A DNA stretch of 64,000 bases from Erysipelotrichaceae bacterium. GTDB lineage: Bacteria > Bacillota_I > Bacilli_A > Erysipelotrichales > Erysipelotrichaceae. The stretch is taken from contig JAFRZA010000014.1 in assembly GCA_017442805.1 (NCBI GenBank), positions 62,001 through 126,000 of the forward strand, read 5' to 3'. Shown in pieces: positions 17,318-25,618 of this stretch; position 1 is the stretch's first letter, and each line of letters starts with the position of its first letter. Made by a program: the position numbers and the translations under genes. The notes under the pieces are model-generated. The model searched no databases. It was not told the origin of the DNA and saw only the letters and a list, made by a program, of their open reading frames with translations.

Positions 17318-18520
17318 TTACAGGTAGAACGGTTCGATCTGGGCGATCGTGCCGTTGTCCATGATCACATCGGGTTCGCCCTGGATCAGCGGCGTGCAGT
17401 AATCATAGAATTCCTGAGTCACGCCCTGGTAGTTGTCCAGGATCCACTCAGCCGGTACGTGCTTGACGAAGTTGGCAACGTCCTTGGCATCAACAGTGCA
17501 GAAGATCGGATTGTACGGACCTTCTTCCGGACGCTTTACGGCGACCATCTTGCCGGTGAAGGTCGGATCCATGGAATGCATGTGAGCAGACATGCCCAGA
17601 CGGAAGGACTCCTCAACGTCGACCTTGCTCTGGCAGGCGCTGTAGCATCTCTGCAGCGTGCTCATGTCCTGAACCTTGGCTCTCTTGGCGACGCCGGATT
17701 CCAGGATCATGTTCTTGATGGCATTGCCGGCACCGCCGAGAATGGCGTGACCGAAGCCGTCGTTCTTGGCTTCCCCGGCAGCCAGGTAAGTGCCGTCAGC
17801 GTATCTGGCGCCTTCGGAAACGACGATGTAACAGTGGTTTCTGGCGTCGACGATCTTCTTGACTTCAGCCAGGAAGGTTTCCTTGTCAAAGACGACTTCC
17901 GGTAAGACCAGCAGGTCGACCTTGCCGGAAAGGACCGCGGAAGCGGCCAGCCAGCCGGCGTCTCTGCCCATGGTCTCCAGGATGAAGACTTCCTGTCTGT
18001 TGTAGACATTGACGTCCAGCCAGGTGGTCTTGGCGACCGTTACCATGAACTTGGCAGCGGAAGCGTAGCCCGGGCAGTGGTCGGTGATGACCAGGTCGTT
18101 GTCGACGGTCTTGGGACAGCCGATGAAGCGGTGATTGGTGATGCCGTGCTGAGCGGCGTATTCGCTTAAGGCAGCGACGGTATCCATGGAATCGTTGCCG
18201 CCGGTATAGAACATGGTGTCGATGTCATAGGCATCCATGATGGCGATGATTTTCTGGAAGTCGGCGATGTTTTCTCTTTTCAGCTTGTAGCGGCAGGAAC
18301 CCAGAGCGCTGGCGCAGGTCTGCTTCAACAGCTGAATGCCCCGATCGCTGAAGTTGGTCAGATCAACGAATTCTTCGTTCAGAATTCCCTCAATGCCGTG
18401 AAGACCGCCGTAAACGTGCTCATAGATCGGATTGAGCTGGTTAGCCTGAATGATGCCGGCTACGGTCGCGTTGATGACGCTGGTCGGTCCGCCTGACTGA
18501 GCAACTAAACAATTTCCCAT
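17318..18520 (-). CDS. 6-phosphofructokinase, pyrophosphate-dependent type
   Basis: 400 residues. It phosphorylates fructose 6-phosphate; PPi-type enzymes are reversible. The first loop is GGNDSMD, with Asp where ATP enzymes have Gly, and the catalytic motif is PKTVDNDL with a Lys before TVDND. Both are hallmark PPi-PFK substitutions. MGRDAGW and the sugar-phosphate loops are present. The ribosome site AAGGGGGT precedes the ATG. It is flanked by its own terminator and probably its own promoter (TAAAAT at 18563-18568). PPi use would save one ATP per hexose. Confidence 0.92.
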   Translation of the reverse strand: MGNCLVAQSGGPTSVINATVAGIIQANQLNPIYEHVYGGLHGIEGILNEEFVDLTNFSDRGIQLLKQTCASALGSCRYKLKRENIADFQKIIAIMDAYDIDTMFYTGGNDSMDTVAALSEYAAQHGITNHRFIGCPKTVDNDLVITDHCPGYASAAKFMVTVAKTTWLDVNVYNRQEVFILETMGRDAGWLAASAVLSGKVDLLVLPEVVFDKETFLAEVKKIVDARNHCYIVVSEGARYADGTYLAAGEAKNDGFGHAILGGAGNAIKNMILESGVAKRAKVQDMSTLQRCYSACQSKVDVEESFRLGMSAHMHSMDPTFTGKMVAVKRPEEGPYNPIFCTVDAKDVANFVKHVPAEWILDNYQGVTQEFYDYCTPLIQGEPDVIMDNGTIAQIEPFYL

Positions 18521-18576
18521 AATTATCTTACCCCCTTGTGCATGCTCTTTTTTCGCATTGATATTTTAGCACTTTT

Positions 18577-19212
18577 TCAGCTTATTGTGTATTGTTTCAG
18601 CTGCTTAAGCCACACCCGGTAATCGGGGCACAGCCGCTGCAGTTCAGCGTAAAAGGCCTTCTGGTGGTTGTGCACTCTGAAGTGGCAGATCTCGTGGCAG
18701 ACGACCTGACGGATGCAGCCCTCCGGCGTACAGGCCAGCAGGTAATTGAGCACGATCAGGTTTTTGGTGTGGAAGTTACAGCCCCAGCGGCTCTTGTAGT
18801 AGCGGCAGCGGACCTCGAAGTCCATGCCCAGGGAATCCCTGATCTCAATTGCGATCCTTTCGACGATCGAACTGAGATATTCCTTAAGATTGGTCTGAGC
18901 TGACTGCCGGCTGGCCGCTTCAATGATCAGCTGATCGTCGGTCAGGGTGATCTTCTTCCGGCGGCCGGTGATGACCGTCAGCCTACGGGGCTTACCCAAG
19001 ATCCAGATGTTTTCATCCTTATCCAGGTCATAGTTGAGATTGATCCTCTTATTATTCAGCTGCCGGTTGATCCAGCGCTGATGGGAGGCGATCAGCTGTC
19101 TGATCTGGCCGTCCGTCGTAAAGGGGGAAGCGTACACGTACAGCCTGCCGTCCTTGACCTTCATGCTGACGCTCTTGCGGAAGGAGCGGATGACGGTATA
19201 CTCAATCGGCAT
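18577..19212 (-). CDS. YgjP-like M48-type metallopeptidase (DUF45)
   Basis: 211 residues. The zinc-protease motif HEICH sits near residue 166 (VVCHEICHFRVHNHQKAFYAEL), with the YKSRWGCNFHTKNLIVLN segment typical of the YgjP/WLM group. No signal peptide or membrane segment is visible, so it acts in the cytoplasm; the physiological substrate of this family is unknown. It overlaps the ABC-F gene by 11 nt and ends the amidase-like/ABC-F/YgjP operon. Confidence 0.88.
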   Translation of the reverse strand: MPIEYTVIRSFRKSVSMKVKDGRLYVYASPFTTDGQIRQLIASHQRWINRQLNNKRINLNYDLDKDENIWILGKPRRLTVITGRRKKITLTDDQLIIEAASRQSAQTNLKEYLSSIVERIAIEIRDSLGMDFEVRCRYYKSRWGCNFHTKNLIVLNYLLACTPEGCIRQVVCHEICHFRVHNHQKAFYAELQRLCPDYRVWLKQLKQYTIS

Positions 19213-21055
19213 ACTGTTCCCATTCCTCCATCAGCCGGGCGATCTCATTGTGCTTGTCATCGATCTGCTCGTTGAGTTGATTCATCTTCTGATAGTCGTG
19301 ATAGTATTCTTCCTCAAAGCGCAGCTCCCGCAGCGCCTCCAGCTGTTCCTCCGCCCGGGCGATCTGCTTCTCCAGCATCGCCGCGCGCTTGCTGTTGGCG
19401 CGCTGGGTCTTGGCGTCAACCGCCGGTTTTTCCTGCTTCGGCTGTTCCTCCGGCTTCTTAACCGGCTCAACGCCTCTGATCTTATCGAGGTATTCTTCAT
19501 AATTCAGCTTATAAAGCGTCGTCTTGTCCCCTTCGATGTAGAGGATCTGCTGAGCCAGCTTCCTGATGAAGTAGCGGTCATGGGAGACGAAGATGATGGT
19601 ACCGTCATAATCCATCAGGGCGTCTTCCAGCGCTTCCTTGCCGGCAATGTCCAGATGGTTGGTCGGTTCGTCCAGGATCAGCAGGTTGGCATGGGAAAGC
19701 ATCATCTTGGCCAGCGCCAGGCGGACCTTTTCGCCGCCGGAAAGCACGTTGCACTGCTTGAAGACGTCATCGGCGGTAAACAGGAAGGAACCCAGGATCT
19801 TGCGGATGGCCGTATGGTCGTATTCCGGATACATGTCCCACAGTTCTTCCAGAACCGTCTTCTGAGAGTCGATCTGCGCCAGCTGCTGATCGAAGTAGGC
19901 CACCTGGATCTGATGGCCGTACATGAAGTCTCCGCCCAGGGCTTCGACCTGGCCCATCAAAGTCTTGACCAGGGTGCTCTTGCCCAGGCCGTTAGGCCCG
20001 ATGATGGCCAGCCGCTGACCGTTGGTCAGCTGGAAACTGACCGTGCATAACGGCTTATCGTAGCCGATGGTCAGATCTTCGACCGTCAGCACCTGATTGC
20101 CGCCCCGGACGCTGCTTTCAAAATGCAGCTTCAGCTTTCGCTGGTCGCTTCTGGGCTTATCTATGCGGTCCATCCGCTCCAGATACTTGATCTTGCTCTG
20201 GGCGAAGGCCGCCTTGTTCTTCTTGTAGCGGAACTTCTCGATCTGTTCCTCCAGCCGTTTGATCTCCTGCTGCTGGTGGCGGTAGGCGGTCTGCTGGGAA
20301 AGGAACTGCTGCTTCTTCTGCTCGACGTAGCTGGAATAGTTGCCGACGTAGTGATTGAGCTGGCCGAATTCCATCTCATAGATCTCGCTGACTACCTTGT
20401 CGATGAACATGCGGTCATGGGAAACCAGGATTATGGCCTTGGGGTATTTCTTCAGATAGCCTTCCAGCCATTCGATCGTCTGCATGTCCAGATGGTTGGT
20501 CGGCTCGTCCAATAACAGGATGTCCGGCTTGATCAGCAACAGTTTGACGAAACCTATCTTGGTCTTCTGGCCGCCGGAAAAACTGGAGATCCGGCGGTCC
20601 AGATCATCCAGGGAAAAGCCGAAGCGGGTAAAGAGGGTGAGCTGCTGCTGGTTGTAGTTGTAGCCGTCCTGCATCTCGAAGTACTGCTGCAGGGAAGCGT
20701 AGCGGTTCAGCAGCTTTTCATCATAGTTCTCTTCCAGCTGACTGGCGATCGCGTCCATTTCCCGCTTTACCTCAAGCAGGCCCTGATACATCTGGTCAAA
20801 GGCCTGGCGGACCGTCATTTCCTCGTCCTCAAAGGCCTTCTGGGACAGATAGCCCAGGGTCAGATCACCGTTACGGATGACTTCGCCGCGGTCGGGTTCG
20901 TATTCTCCGGTTATCAACCTTAAAAGGGTTGTCTTACCGCACCCGTTACGGCCGATAATGGCAACCTTTTCGTTGTTCTTGATTTCCAGATTTGCCTCGC
21001 TGAACAGGTCCTCACCGGAGAACTGCTTAGCGACATTTTTCAGTTTCAGTAACAT
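19202..21055 (-). CDS. ABC-F family ATPase (ribosome-associated translation factor type)
   Basis: 617 residues with two ABC ATPase domains and no membrane segments. Walker A boxes GRNGCGKTT and GPNGLGKST, signatures SFSGGQK and LSGGEKVR, and Walker B LLLDEPTNHLD and LILDEPTNHLD are present. The linker between the domains is charged and helical, as in ABC-F proteins that act at the ribosomal E site. A C-terminal coiled-coil arm of about 90 residues (YfmR/Uup-like) follows. Some ABC-F proteins give antibiotic resistance, but this housekeeping-like form with a C-terminal arm and no drug genes nearby is more likely a translation factor. Confidence 0.93.
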   Translation of the reverse strand: MLLKLKNVAKQFSGEDLFSEANLEIKNNEKVAIIGRNGCGKTTLLRLITGEYEPDRGEVIRNGDLTLGYLSQKAFEDEEMTVRQAFDQMYQGLLEVKREMDAIASQLEENYDEKLLNRYASLQQYFEMQDGYNYNQQQLTLFTRFGFSLDDLDRRISSFSGGQKTKIGFVKLLLIKPDILLLDEPTNHLDMQTIEWLEGYLKKYPKAIILVSHDRMFIDKVVSEIYEMEFGQLNHYVGNYSSYVEQKKQQFLSQQTAYRHQQQEIKRLEEQIEKFRYKKNKAAFAQSKIKYLERMDRIDKPRSDQRKLKLHFESSVRGGNQVLTVEDLTIGYDKPLCTVSFQLTNGQRLAIIGPNGLGKSTLVKTLMGQVEALGGDFMYGHQIQVAYFDQQLAQIDSQKTVLEELWDMYPEYDHTAIRKILGSFLFTADDVFKQCNVLSGGEKVRLALAKMMLSHANLLILDEPTNHLDIAGKEALEDALMDYDGTIIFVSHDRYFIRKLAQQILYIEGDKTTLYKLNYEEYLDKIRGVEPVKKPEEQPKQEKPAVDAKTQRANSKRAAMLEKQIARAEEQLEALRELRFEEEYYHDYQKMNQLNEQIDDKHNEIARLMEEWEQYAD

Positions 21056-21061
21056 GTTATT

Positions 21062-22369
21062 CTACTTCTTCAGGTAATTGATGATTCCTTCGGCAATAGC
21101 CTGGGCCGCCGCGTCCTTGTTCTTCAGCCATCTGTCCACGACGACGCTGTCCTTGATGTTGCATAAGCGGATGGAAACGGTGTTGATGCCGTAGACGTTG
21201 GATGCCTCAAAGGAGGCGTTCTTCTGGCTGGTGGCCGAGAAGCGTCCGCCACCCAATACGGCGCCGCCGGCTTCTCTGATGACCCAGTCCTGGTCATAGT
21301 TCAGACCGTCTGACAACAGTGAGCTGGTAACCAGCTTGCAGGGGTGCAGACGGCTTTCGTCGCTGAACAGCTCGGTATCAGCCATGAGTTTGGTGAAGAT
21401 GCTGCGGGCGAAACCGTTGGTGGTGTAGTTGGAGTAGATGACGCCCGGAATGGTGCTGTCAATCTCCATGTCCAGGTTTATCATGTACTTGACGCCGGCA
21501 TCGACCGCTCTCTTGAGCAGTCCGTCGGCTCCGTAGTAAAGGACGTTCTCGTTGTAGCTTTCCTTCAGGATCAGCACCTTATAGCCTTCGGCAGTCAGCT
21601 TTCCGGCGATCGCCTGAGCCAGGTCATACATTTCCTGAGCCTCAACGATGCCGTTGCGCTCTTCGCCCTTGGGGCTGACGGCAACGTCGCCGCTCATGGC
21701 CGGAGCCGTGTTGATGGCGATGTCATACTGCTGATAAGTCTCCGGTCCCACGGTCTCCACCTTGATGTAGAGGTAGTTGCGGTCCAGCACGGAAGTTTCC
21801 GCGTCAGCGGTGTCAAACAGTTTCTGGTTGGCCAGCAGCTGAATATGCCGGTTCTTGCCCTCACGCGTGACGGTGTAGAACTCGTCATCGAAGCTGACGG
21901 TCTGATTCAGGTAGACGCGCTCGCTGATCTCGTTTTCCATCAGATAAACGCCATAGAAACCGTCCGGCAGTCCGGAAAGGTCGATCTGAGCGTCAACCAT
22001 TTCGGTAAAGTTATCCAGGGTTATGACCTTATCGGAACAGAAGTCCTTCAGCACCAGGGTCTTTCCTCTCAGCATGGTACTGTAGGGCAGATCCAGGCTG
22101 TAATAGTCAAAGTAAAGATTCAGGGATTCGCCATAGTAGTTGTAATCATAGACCGGTACGGGATTGGCACGGTCTTCCTTCATGATCAGCTCATAGGTCT
22201 GCCTTCCGGAATACTTGCCGATCTTATAGATGTCCATCTCCCGGCCGCCCTTGAAGAACAGGCCGATGATCAGCGATACCAGCAGATAAATGATCAATAT
22301 CAGGCAGATGGCCATGGGAATGACGGCGTTCCATCTGATCTTATATTTGGGCTTGTTGCTGTTGTCCAT
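21062..22369 (-). CDS. Membrane-anchored amidase_3-like protein lacking the zinc ligands
   Basis: 435 residues. One membrane segment (about 16-38), then an extracytoplasmic beta-rich region of about 180 residues, then a C-terminal domain that follows the N-acetylmuramoyl-L-alanine amidase (Amidase_3) plan: IAINTAPAMSGD, a conserved Glu region in ERNGIVEA, AQAIAGKLTAEGYKVLILKES, and YMINLDMEID. Where active enzymes have GHGG and SIHxN, this has TAPAMSGD and NLDME, so both zinc-binding histidines are missing. The start is the ATG at 22369, with GGAGG 7 nt upstream. It lies 6 nt before the ABC-F gene. It is probably a non-catalytic cell-wall binding or regulatory protein. Confidence 0.65.
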   Translation of the reverse strand: MDNSNKPKYKIRWNAVIPMAICLILIIYLLVSLIIGLFFKGGREMDIYKIGKYSGRQTYELIMKEDRANPVPVYDYNYYGESLNLYFDYYSLDLPYSTMLRGKTLVLKDFCSDKVITLDNFTEMVDAQIDLSGLPDGFYGVYLMENEISERVYLNQTVSFDDEFYTVTREGKNRHIQLLANQKLFDTADAETSVLDRNYLYIKVETVGPETYQQYDIAINTAPAMSGDVAVSPKGEERNGIVEAQEMYDLAQAIAGKLTAEGYKVLILKESYNENVLYYGADGLLKRAVDAGVKYMINLDMEIDSTIPGVIYSNYTTNGFARSIFTKLMADTELFSDESRLHPCKLVTSSLLSDGLNYDQDWVIREAGGAVLGGGRFSATSQKNASFEASNVYGINTVSIRLCNIKDSVVVDRWLKNKDAAAQAIAEGIINYLKK

Positions 22370-22439
22370 ACTGACGCCTCCTGAATTCATATTCTATATT
22401 ATACAATCTTTATCATTAAATGCCCATAGGCCCCCGGCA

Positions 22440-22628
22440 TCACATCCGGCTGATCTTTTCCAGTTCCCGGCGGAAGTCGGAGCTGGCCTTCTTTATTCTG
22501 TCGATCTGTTTTCTTTCCTTTTTGTCAATGACGCCGTCATCCTTCATGGCAGCCATTTCGCAGGCCTGTTCAAAGCCGCTGAGGTAAGACATCATGTTGT
22601 TAAGCTGCATCTTGATGTATGTGTTCAC
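22440..22628 (-). CDS. Small hypothetical protein, helical and charged
   Basis: 62 residues, not recognised. The sequence is predicted to be helical and rich in Lys, Asp and Glu (DDGVIDKKERKQIDRIKKASSDF), without cysteines or membrane segments. The start is GTG at 22628, preceded by GAGGGA at a usable distance. It sits alone between the amidase-like gene and the divergent trpS leader. Third-position G/C bias and a usable ribosome site support it being real. Confidence 0.55.
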   Translation of the reverse strand: MNTYIKMQLNNMMSYLSGFEQACEMAAMKDDGVIDKKERKQIDRIKKASSDFRRELEKISRM

Positions 22629-22689
22629 TATCGGTTCCCTCGTTTAACTAAATTATATCTTTGTTTGCCTGATTTACCAAATCCCGCAA

Positions 22690-22717
22690 TTGAAAAACGG
22701 CTTTCCTGTGCTAAAAT
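22690..22717 (+). promoter_or_regulatory. Promoter of trpS
   Basis: TTGAAA (22690-22695), 16-bp spacer, TAAAAT (22712-22717). The transcript would start near 22724. Confidence 0.75.
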
Positions 22718-22723
22718 ATCCTT

Positions 22724-22938
22724 AAAGACAGCGAACATGAGCAAGTAGTCAGCAGCCTCCGGTACCAAGCGAATCAGCGGCGGTGCAAGGCTGATCCGAG
22801 CGGCTGATGAAATGGAACATGCCAGTCGCCCCGCGCCGGTAACAGCCGTTATCTGTAAGTGATCCCATCAGGCAAATGGCGGGGTAATTTGGGTGGCACC
22901 ACCTGCAAGGGTCCCAAGAGGTGCTTTTTATTTTTTCG
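22724..22938 (+). promoter_or_regulatory. T-box riboswitch, tryptophan specifier
   Basis: A leader of about 230 nt between the promoter and trpS. The T-box core GGGTGGCACCACC is at 22891-22903. The probable specifier is TGG (Trp) at 22813-22815 in the context GAAATGGAAC, as expected for a Stem I specifier loop. A hairpin (GCACC 22896-22900 with GGTGC 22920-22924) followed by a long T-run to 22936 is the terminator. Uncharged tRNA-Trp would stabilise the antiterminator and switch trpS on. The T-box differs from the usual GGTGGNACCGCG by having CACC at its end. Confidence 0.9.
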
Positions 22939-22951
22939 GGAGGAACTGTTT

Positions 22952-23938
22952 ATGAAAAAGATGCTAAGCGGAATCAAGCCCAGCGGCGAACTGACTCTGG
23001 GTAACTATATCGGCGCTCTGCGCAACTTCGTCAAGTATCAGGATGACTATGAACTGTATGTCTTCATCGCCAATCTGCACTGCGTCACCGTCTATCAGGA
23101 TCCCAAGGAGCTGAAGAAGAACCTGAGAGACGCCATCGCCCTGTATCTGGCCTGCGGGCTGGATCCGGAAAAGTGCACGATCTTCTTACAGTCCGACGTC
23201 ATGTCCCACGCTCAACTGGGCTTTCTGATGACCTGTCAGTCCTACATGGGCGAGCTCAACCGCATGACCCAGTTCAAGGAAAAGACCGCCAACCACGAGG
23301 AAAGCATTACCGCCGGTCTGTATGTCTACCCCTCGCTGATGGCCGCGGACATTCTGCTCTATGACGCTGATTACGTCCCGGTCGGCGATGACCAGAAACA
23401 GCACGTCGAACTGGCCAGAGACCTGGCTCAGCGTTTCAATAACCGCTATGGGGAAACCTTTGTGCTCCCCGAGCCGGTCATCCAGAAGGTCGGTGCCCGC
23501 ATCATGTCCCTTTCTGATCCCACTAAGAAAATGAGCAAGTCCGATGAGACCAACAAGGGCTGCATCTACCTGCTTGATGACATCAATGTGGCCAAGAAGA
23601 AGATCATGTCAGCCGTAACCGACATGGTCGGTGCCGTAAATTATGACAAGGTCAATCAGCCGGGCGTTTCCAATCTGCTGGAGATCATGTCCTCGCTTTC
23701 CGGCGAACCCATCGATTCCATCGTTGCCCGCTATCAGGGCAAGGGCTATGGCGAATTCAAGAAGGAAGTCGCTGAAGTCGTCGGCGCGGAACTTCAGAAG
23801 ATCCAGGACCGCTACAACGAGATCATCAAGTCTGATCTGTTGGAAAACACCCTGAGAGACGGCGCCGAAAAGGCCAACCGCATCTCCTTCCGGAAACTGA
23901 AGAAGGTCCAGAAGCGCATGGGTCTGGACATCTTCTAA
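22952..23938 (+). CDS. trpS: Tryptophan--tRNA ligase
   Basis: 328 residues, class I aminoacyl-tRNA synthetase. The HIGH equivalent is PSGELTLGNYIGAL near residue 9, MTQFKEK and the Trp-pocket region follow, and the KMSKS loop is intact (KKMSKSDET near residue 195). The ATG at 22952 follows GGGAGGAAC; frames extending further upstream run into the T-box terminator and are not used. Its stop codon overlaps the stop of the convergent permease gene, with no terminator between. Confidence 0.97.
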   Translation: MKKMLSGIKPSGELTLGNYIGALRNFVKYQDDYELYVFIANLHCVTVYQDPKELKKNLRDAIALYLACGLDPEKCTIFLQSDVMSHAQLGFLMTCQSYMGELNRMTQFKEKTANHEESITAGLYVYPSLMAADILLYDADYVPVGDDQKQHVELARDLAQRFNNRYGETFVLPEPVIQKVGARIMSLSDPTKKMSKSDETNKGCIYLLDDINVAKKKIMSAVTDMVGAVNYDKVNQPGVSNLLEIMSSLSGEPIDSIVARYQGKGYGEFKKEVAEVVGAELQKIQDRYNEIIKSDLLENTLRDGAEKANRISFRKLKKVQKRMGLDIF

Positions 23939-24990
23939 TGCCTGATGGCTTCCATGACGCTGACCTGACCGGCCTTATAGGCCGGATAAAGGCAGAAGGC
24001 GCAGCCAACCGGCACGATCCATATAATGACTTCATGATGACGGTCAGCGTCTGCTCCCACCAGGGAAAACAGGCTGGCCGTCTTTATTATCAGTTCTTCG
24101 GCCGCCATTGCCGCCAGACAGCTCGCCAGCATTATCAGCAGCGCTTCCAGCAGAAACTGCCTGATGATGTCGGCTTCGCCGGCCCCCAGGGCCTTCTTGA
24201 TGCCAATCTCACGGTAACGTCCCTTCAAGGACGAAAGGGTCTGATTCATCATTCCCAGAAGGGAAATGACCAGACTGAAGGCGGAAAGGATCATCAGGAT
24301 GCTCTTTCCCTGCTTCATGATGGCCGTGAAGCTGCTCTTAAGCAGCTTCTGCTGAATCAACAGGTAATTGTCCTTACCCAGCATCTCGTCCAGATAATCA
24401 TCAAGATAAGCCTGGTCGCTGATGAAGAACAGCCGCGCCTCATCCGCATCTTCCCGGTAACCTAGGGGCAGAAAGATCATCCTGTCGGAAATGAAACAGA
24501 TGTTTTCATAGCCTTCCCTGAGCACCCCTTCAAGAATGAATTGAGCGCCGCGAAGACTGAAGCTTTCTCCAAGAGCAGGACAGCCGAAATCCTGCCAGAT
24601 TTGATAGCCCAGTACCGCGGCGTTTTCATTGACGGCGACCTGCCGGTCATTGAAAAAACCGCCGAGATGAAATTCCAGGGAAAACAGCCGGGACAGATCC
24701 CGGCAAAAAGCCAGCTGAAAGCCTTCCTCATCCTTAAGATAGAACTCGCTGTATCGCTTCAGGCCATACCTCTCCACCAGATTGAGACTGCAGACTTCCG
24801 CGTCTGCGCCGCTTGGGTAATTCAGACAGCTGACCTGCAGGGACATCTTGTCAAGCTGTTGTTCCATTCCCTCCAGCAGCGCTGAAGAAAAGACGTTTAC
24901 CACCAGAAGCAGGGAAATGGCCAGAAAGTTATTGAAGATGCTCAGGAAGAAGTGCCGGCGGCGCTGGCGGAATTCTTTAAGAAACAACAT
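23935..24990 (-). CDS. ABC transporter permease, FtsX/MacB type
   Basis: 351 residues. One membrane segment near the N-terminus (about 17-37) is followed by a large extracytoplasmic domain, then three membrane segments in the last 140 residues, the FtsX layout. The motif SLKGRYREIGIKKALGAGEADI is the typical cytoplasmic coupling loop. I chose the ATG at 24990 ([12 protein letters not shown]), overlapping the ATPase gene by 14 nt. Together with the ATPase and adaptor it forms a MacB-like exporter or a mechanotransmission complex; the cargo is unknown. Confidence 0.88.
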   Translation of the reverse strand: MLFLKEFRQRRRHFFLSIFNNFLAISLLLVVNVFSSALLEGMEQQLDKMSLQVSCLNYPSGADAEVCSLNLVERYGLKRYSEFYLKDEEGFQLAFCRDLSRLFSLEFHLGGFFNDRQVAVNENAAVLGYQIWQDFGCPALGESFSLRGAQFILEGVLREGYENICFISDRMIFLPLGYREDADEARLFFISDQAYLDDYLDEMLGKDNYLLIQQKLLKSSFTAIMKQGKSILMILSAFSLVISLLGMMNQTLSSLKGRYREIGIKKALGAGEADIIRQFLLEALLIMLASCLAAMAAEELIIKTASLFSLVGADADRHHEVIIWIVPVGCAFCLYPAYKAGQVSVMEAIRH

Positions 24991-25618
24991 GTCCGTCCTC
25001 CATGGAAATGATTCTTTCGCATCGCCGGGCGATCCTTTGGTCATGTGTCACCATGATGATGGTTCTGCCCTGGCCGTGCAGCCGCTCAAAGATGTCCATG
25101 ATCACATCGGCGTTTTCCCGGTCCAGGGAGCCGGTCGGCTCATCAGCCAAGATCAGCCGCTTATCATAAAGAACGGCTCTGGCAATGCCGCAGCGCTGCT
25201 TTTCGCCTCCGGAAAGCTGATTGGGGTAACGGCTGACAAGCTGTTCGATTCCCAGCTGCCGGCAGACTCCGTCAAGCATTTCCCTGCTGATTCTTTCATG
25301 ACTGTAAAGTGAAGGCAGAAGCAGGTTGTCGCGGACATTCAGATATTCCAGAAGCTGATGTTCCTGAAAGATCATCGCCGTCTGTCGGCGCAGATCGCTC
25401 TGCACTTCCTGTGCCCTCTGTCCGGCGAATAGATACTCCCCTTCATCAGGCTCTTCATAACCGGCCAGAATGTTCAGCAGCGTGCTCTTGCCGCAGCCGG
25501 AAGGACCCAGCACGGCCAGAAAGCTGCCGGACGGTACGCTCAGGCTGACATTGTCCAATGCCTTGAGGATCTGATCACCGCTGTGATATATCTTCGTAAC
25601 TCCATTAAGCCTAATCAT
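24977..25618 (-). CDS. ABC transporter ATP-binding protein (LolD/MacB type)
   Basis: 213 residues, single ABC domain: Walker [10 protein letters not shown] near residue 40, Q-loop FQEHQLL, signature LSGGEKQR, Walker [13 protein letters not shown] and H-loop MVTHD. The DEPTGSLD form is typical of ATPases paired with FtsX-like permeases. It sits between the adaptor (8-nt overlap) and the permease (14-nt overlap), so the three are translationally coupled. Confidence 0.93.
   Translation of the reverse strand: MIRLNGVTKIYHSGDQILKALDNVSLSVPSGSFLAVLGPSGCGKSTLLNILAGYEEPDEGEYLFAGQRAQEVQSDLRRQTAMIFQEHQLLEYLNVRDNLLLPSLYSHERISREMLDGVCRQLGIEQLVSRYPNQLSGGEKQRCGIARAVLYDKRLILADEPTGSLDRENADVIMDIFERLHGQGRTIIMVTHDQRIARRCERIISMEDGHVVS

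Noticed and set aside
21062..22369. Calling this an active N-acetylmuramoyl-L-alanine amidase
   Set aside because: Both zinc-ligand histidine positions are replaced, so activity cannot be claimed from sequence.
22859..22951. Longer trpS reading frame starting inside the leader
   Set aside because: This stretch is the T-box and terminator; the true start is the ATG at 22952 with its GGGAGGAAC.
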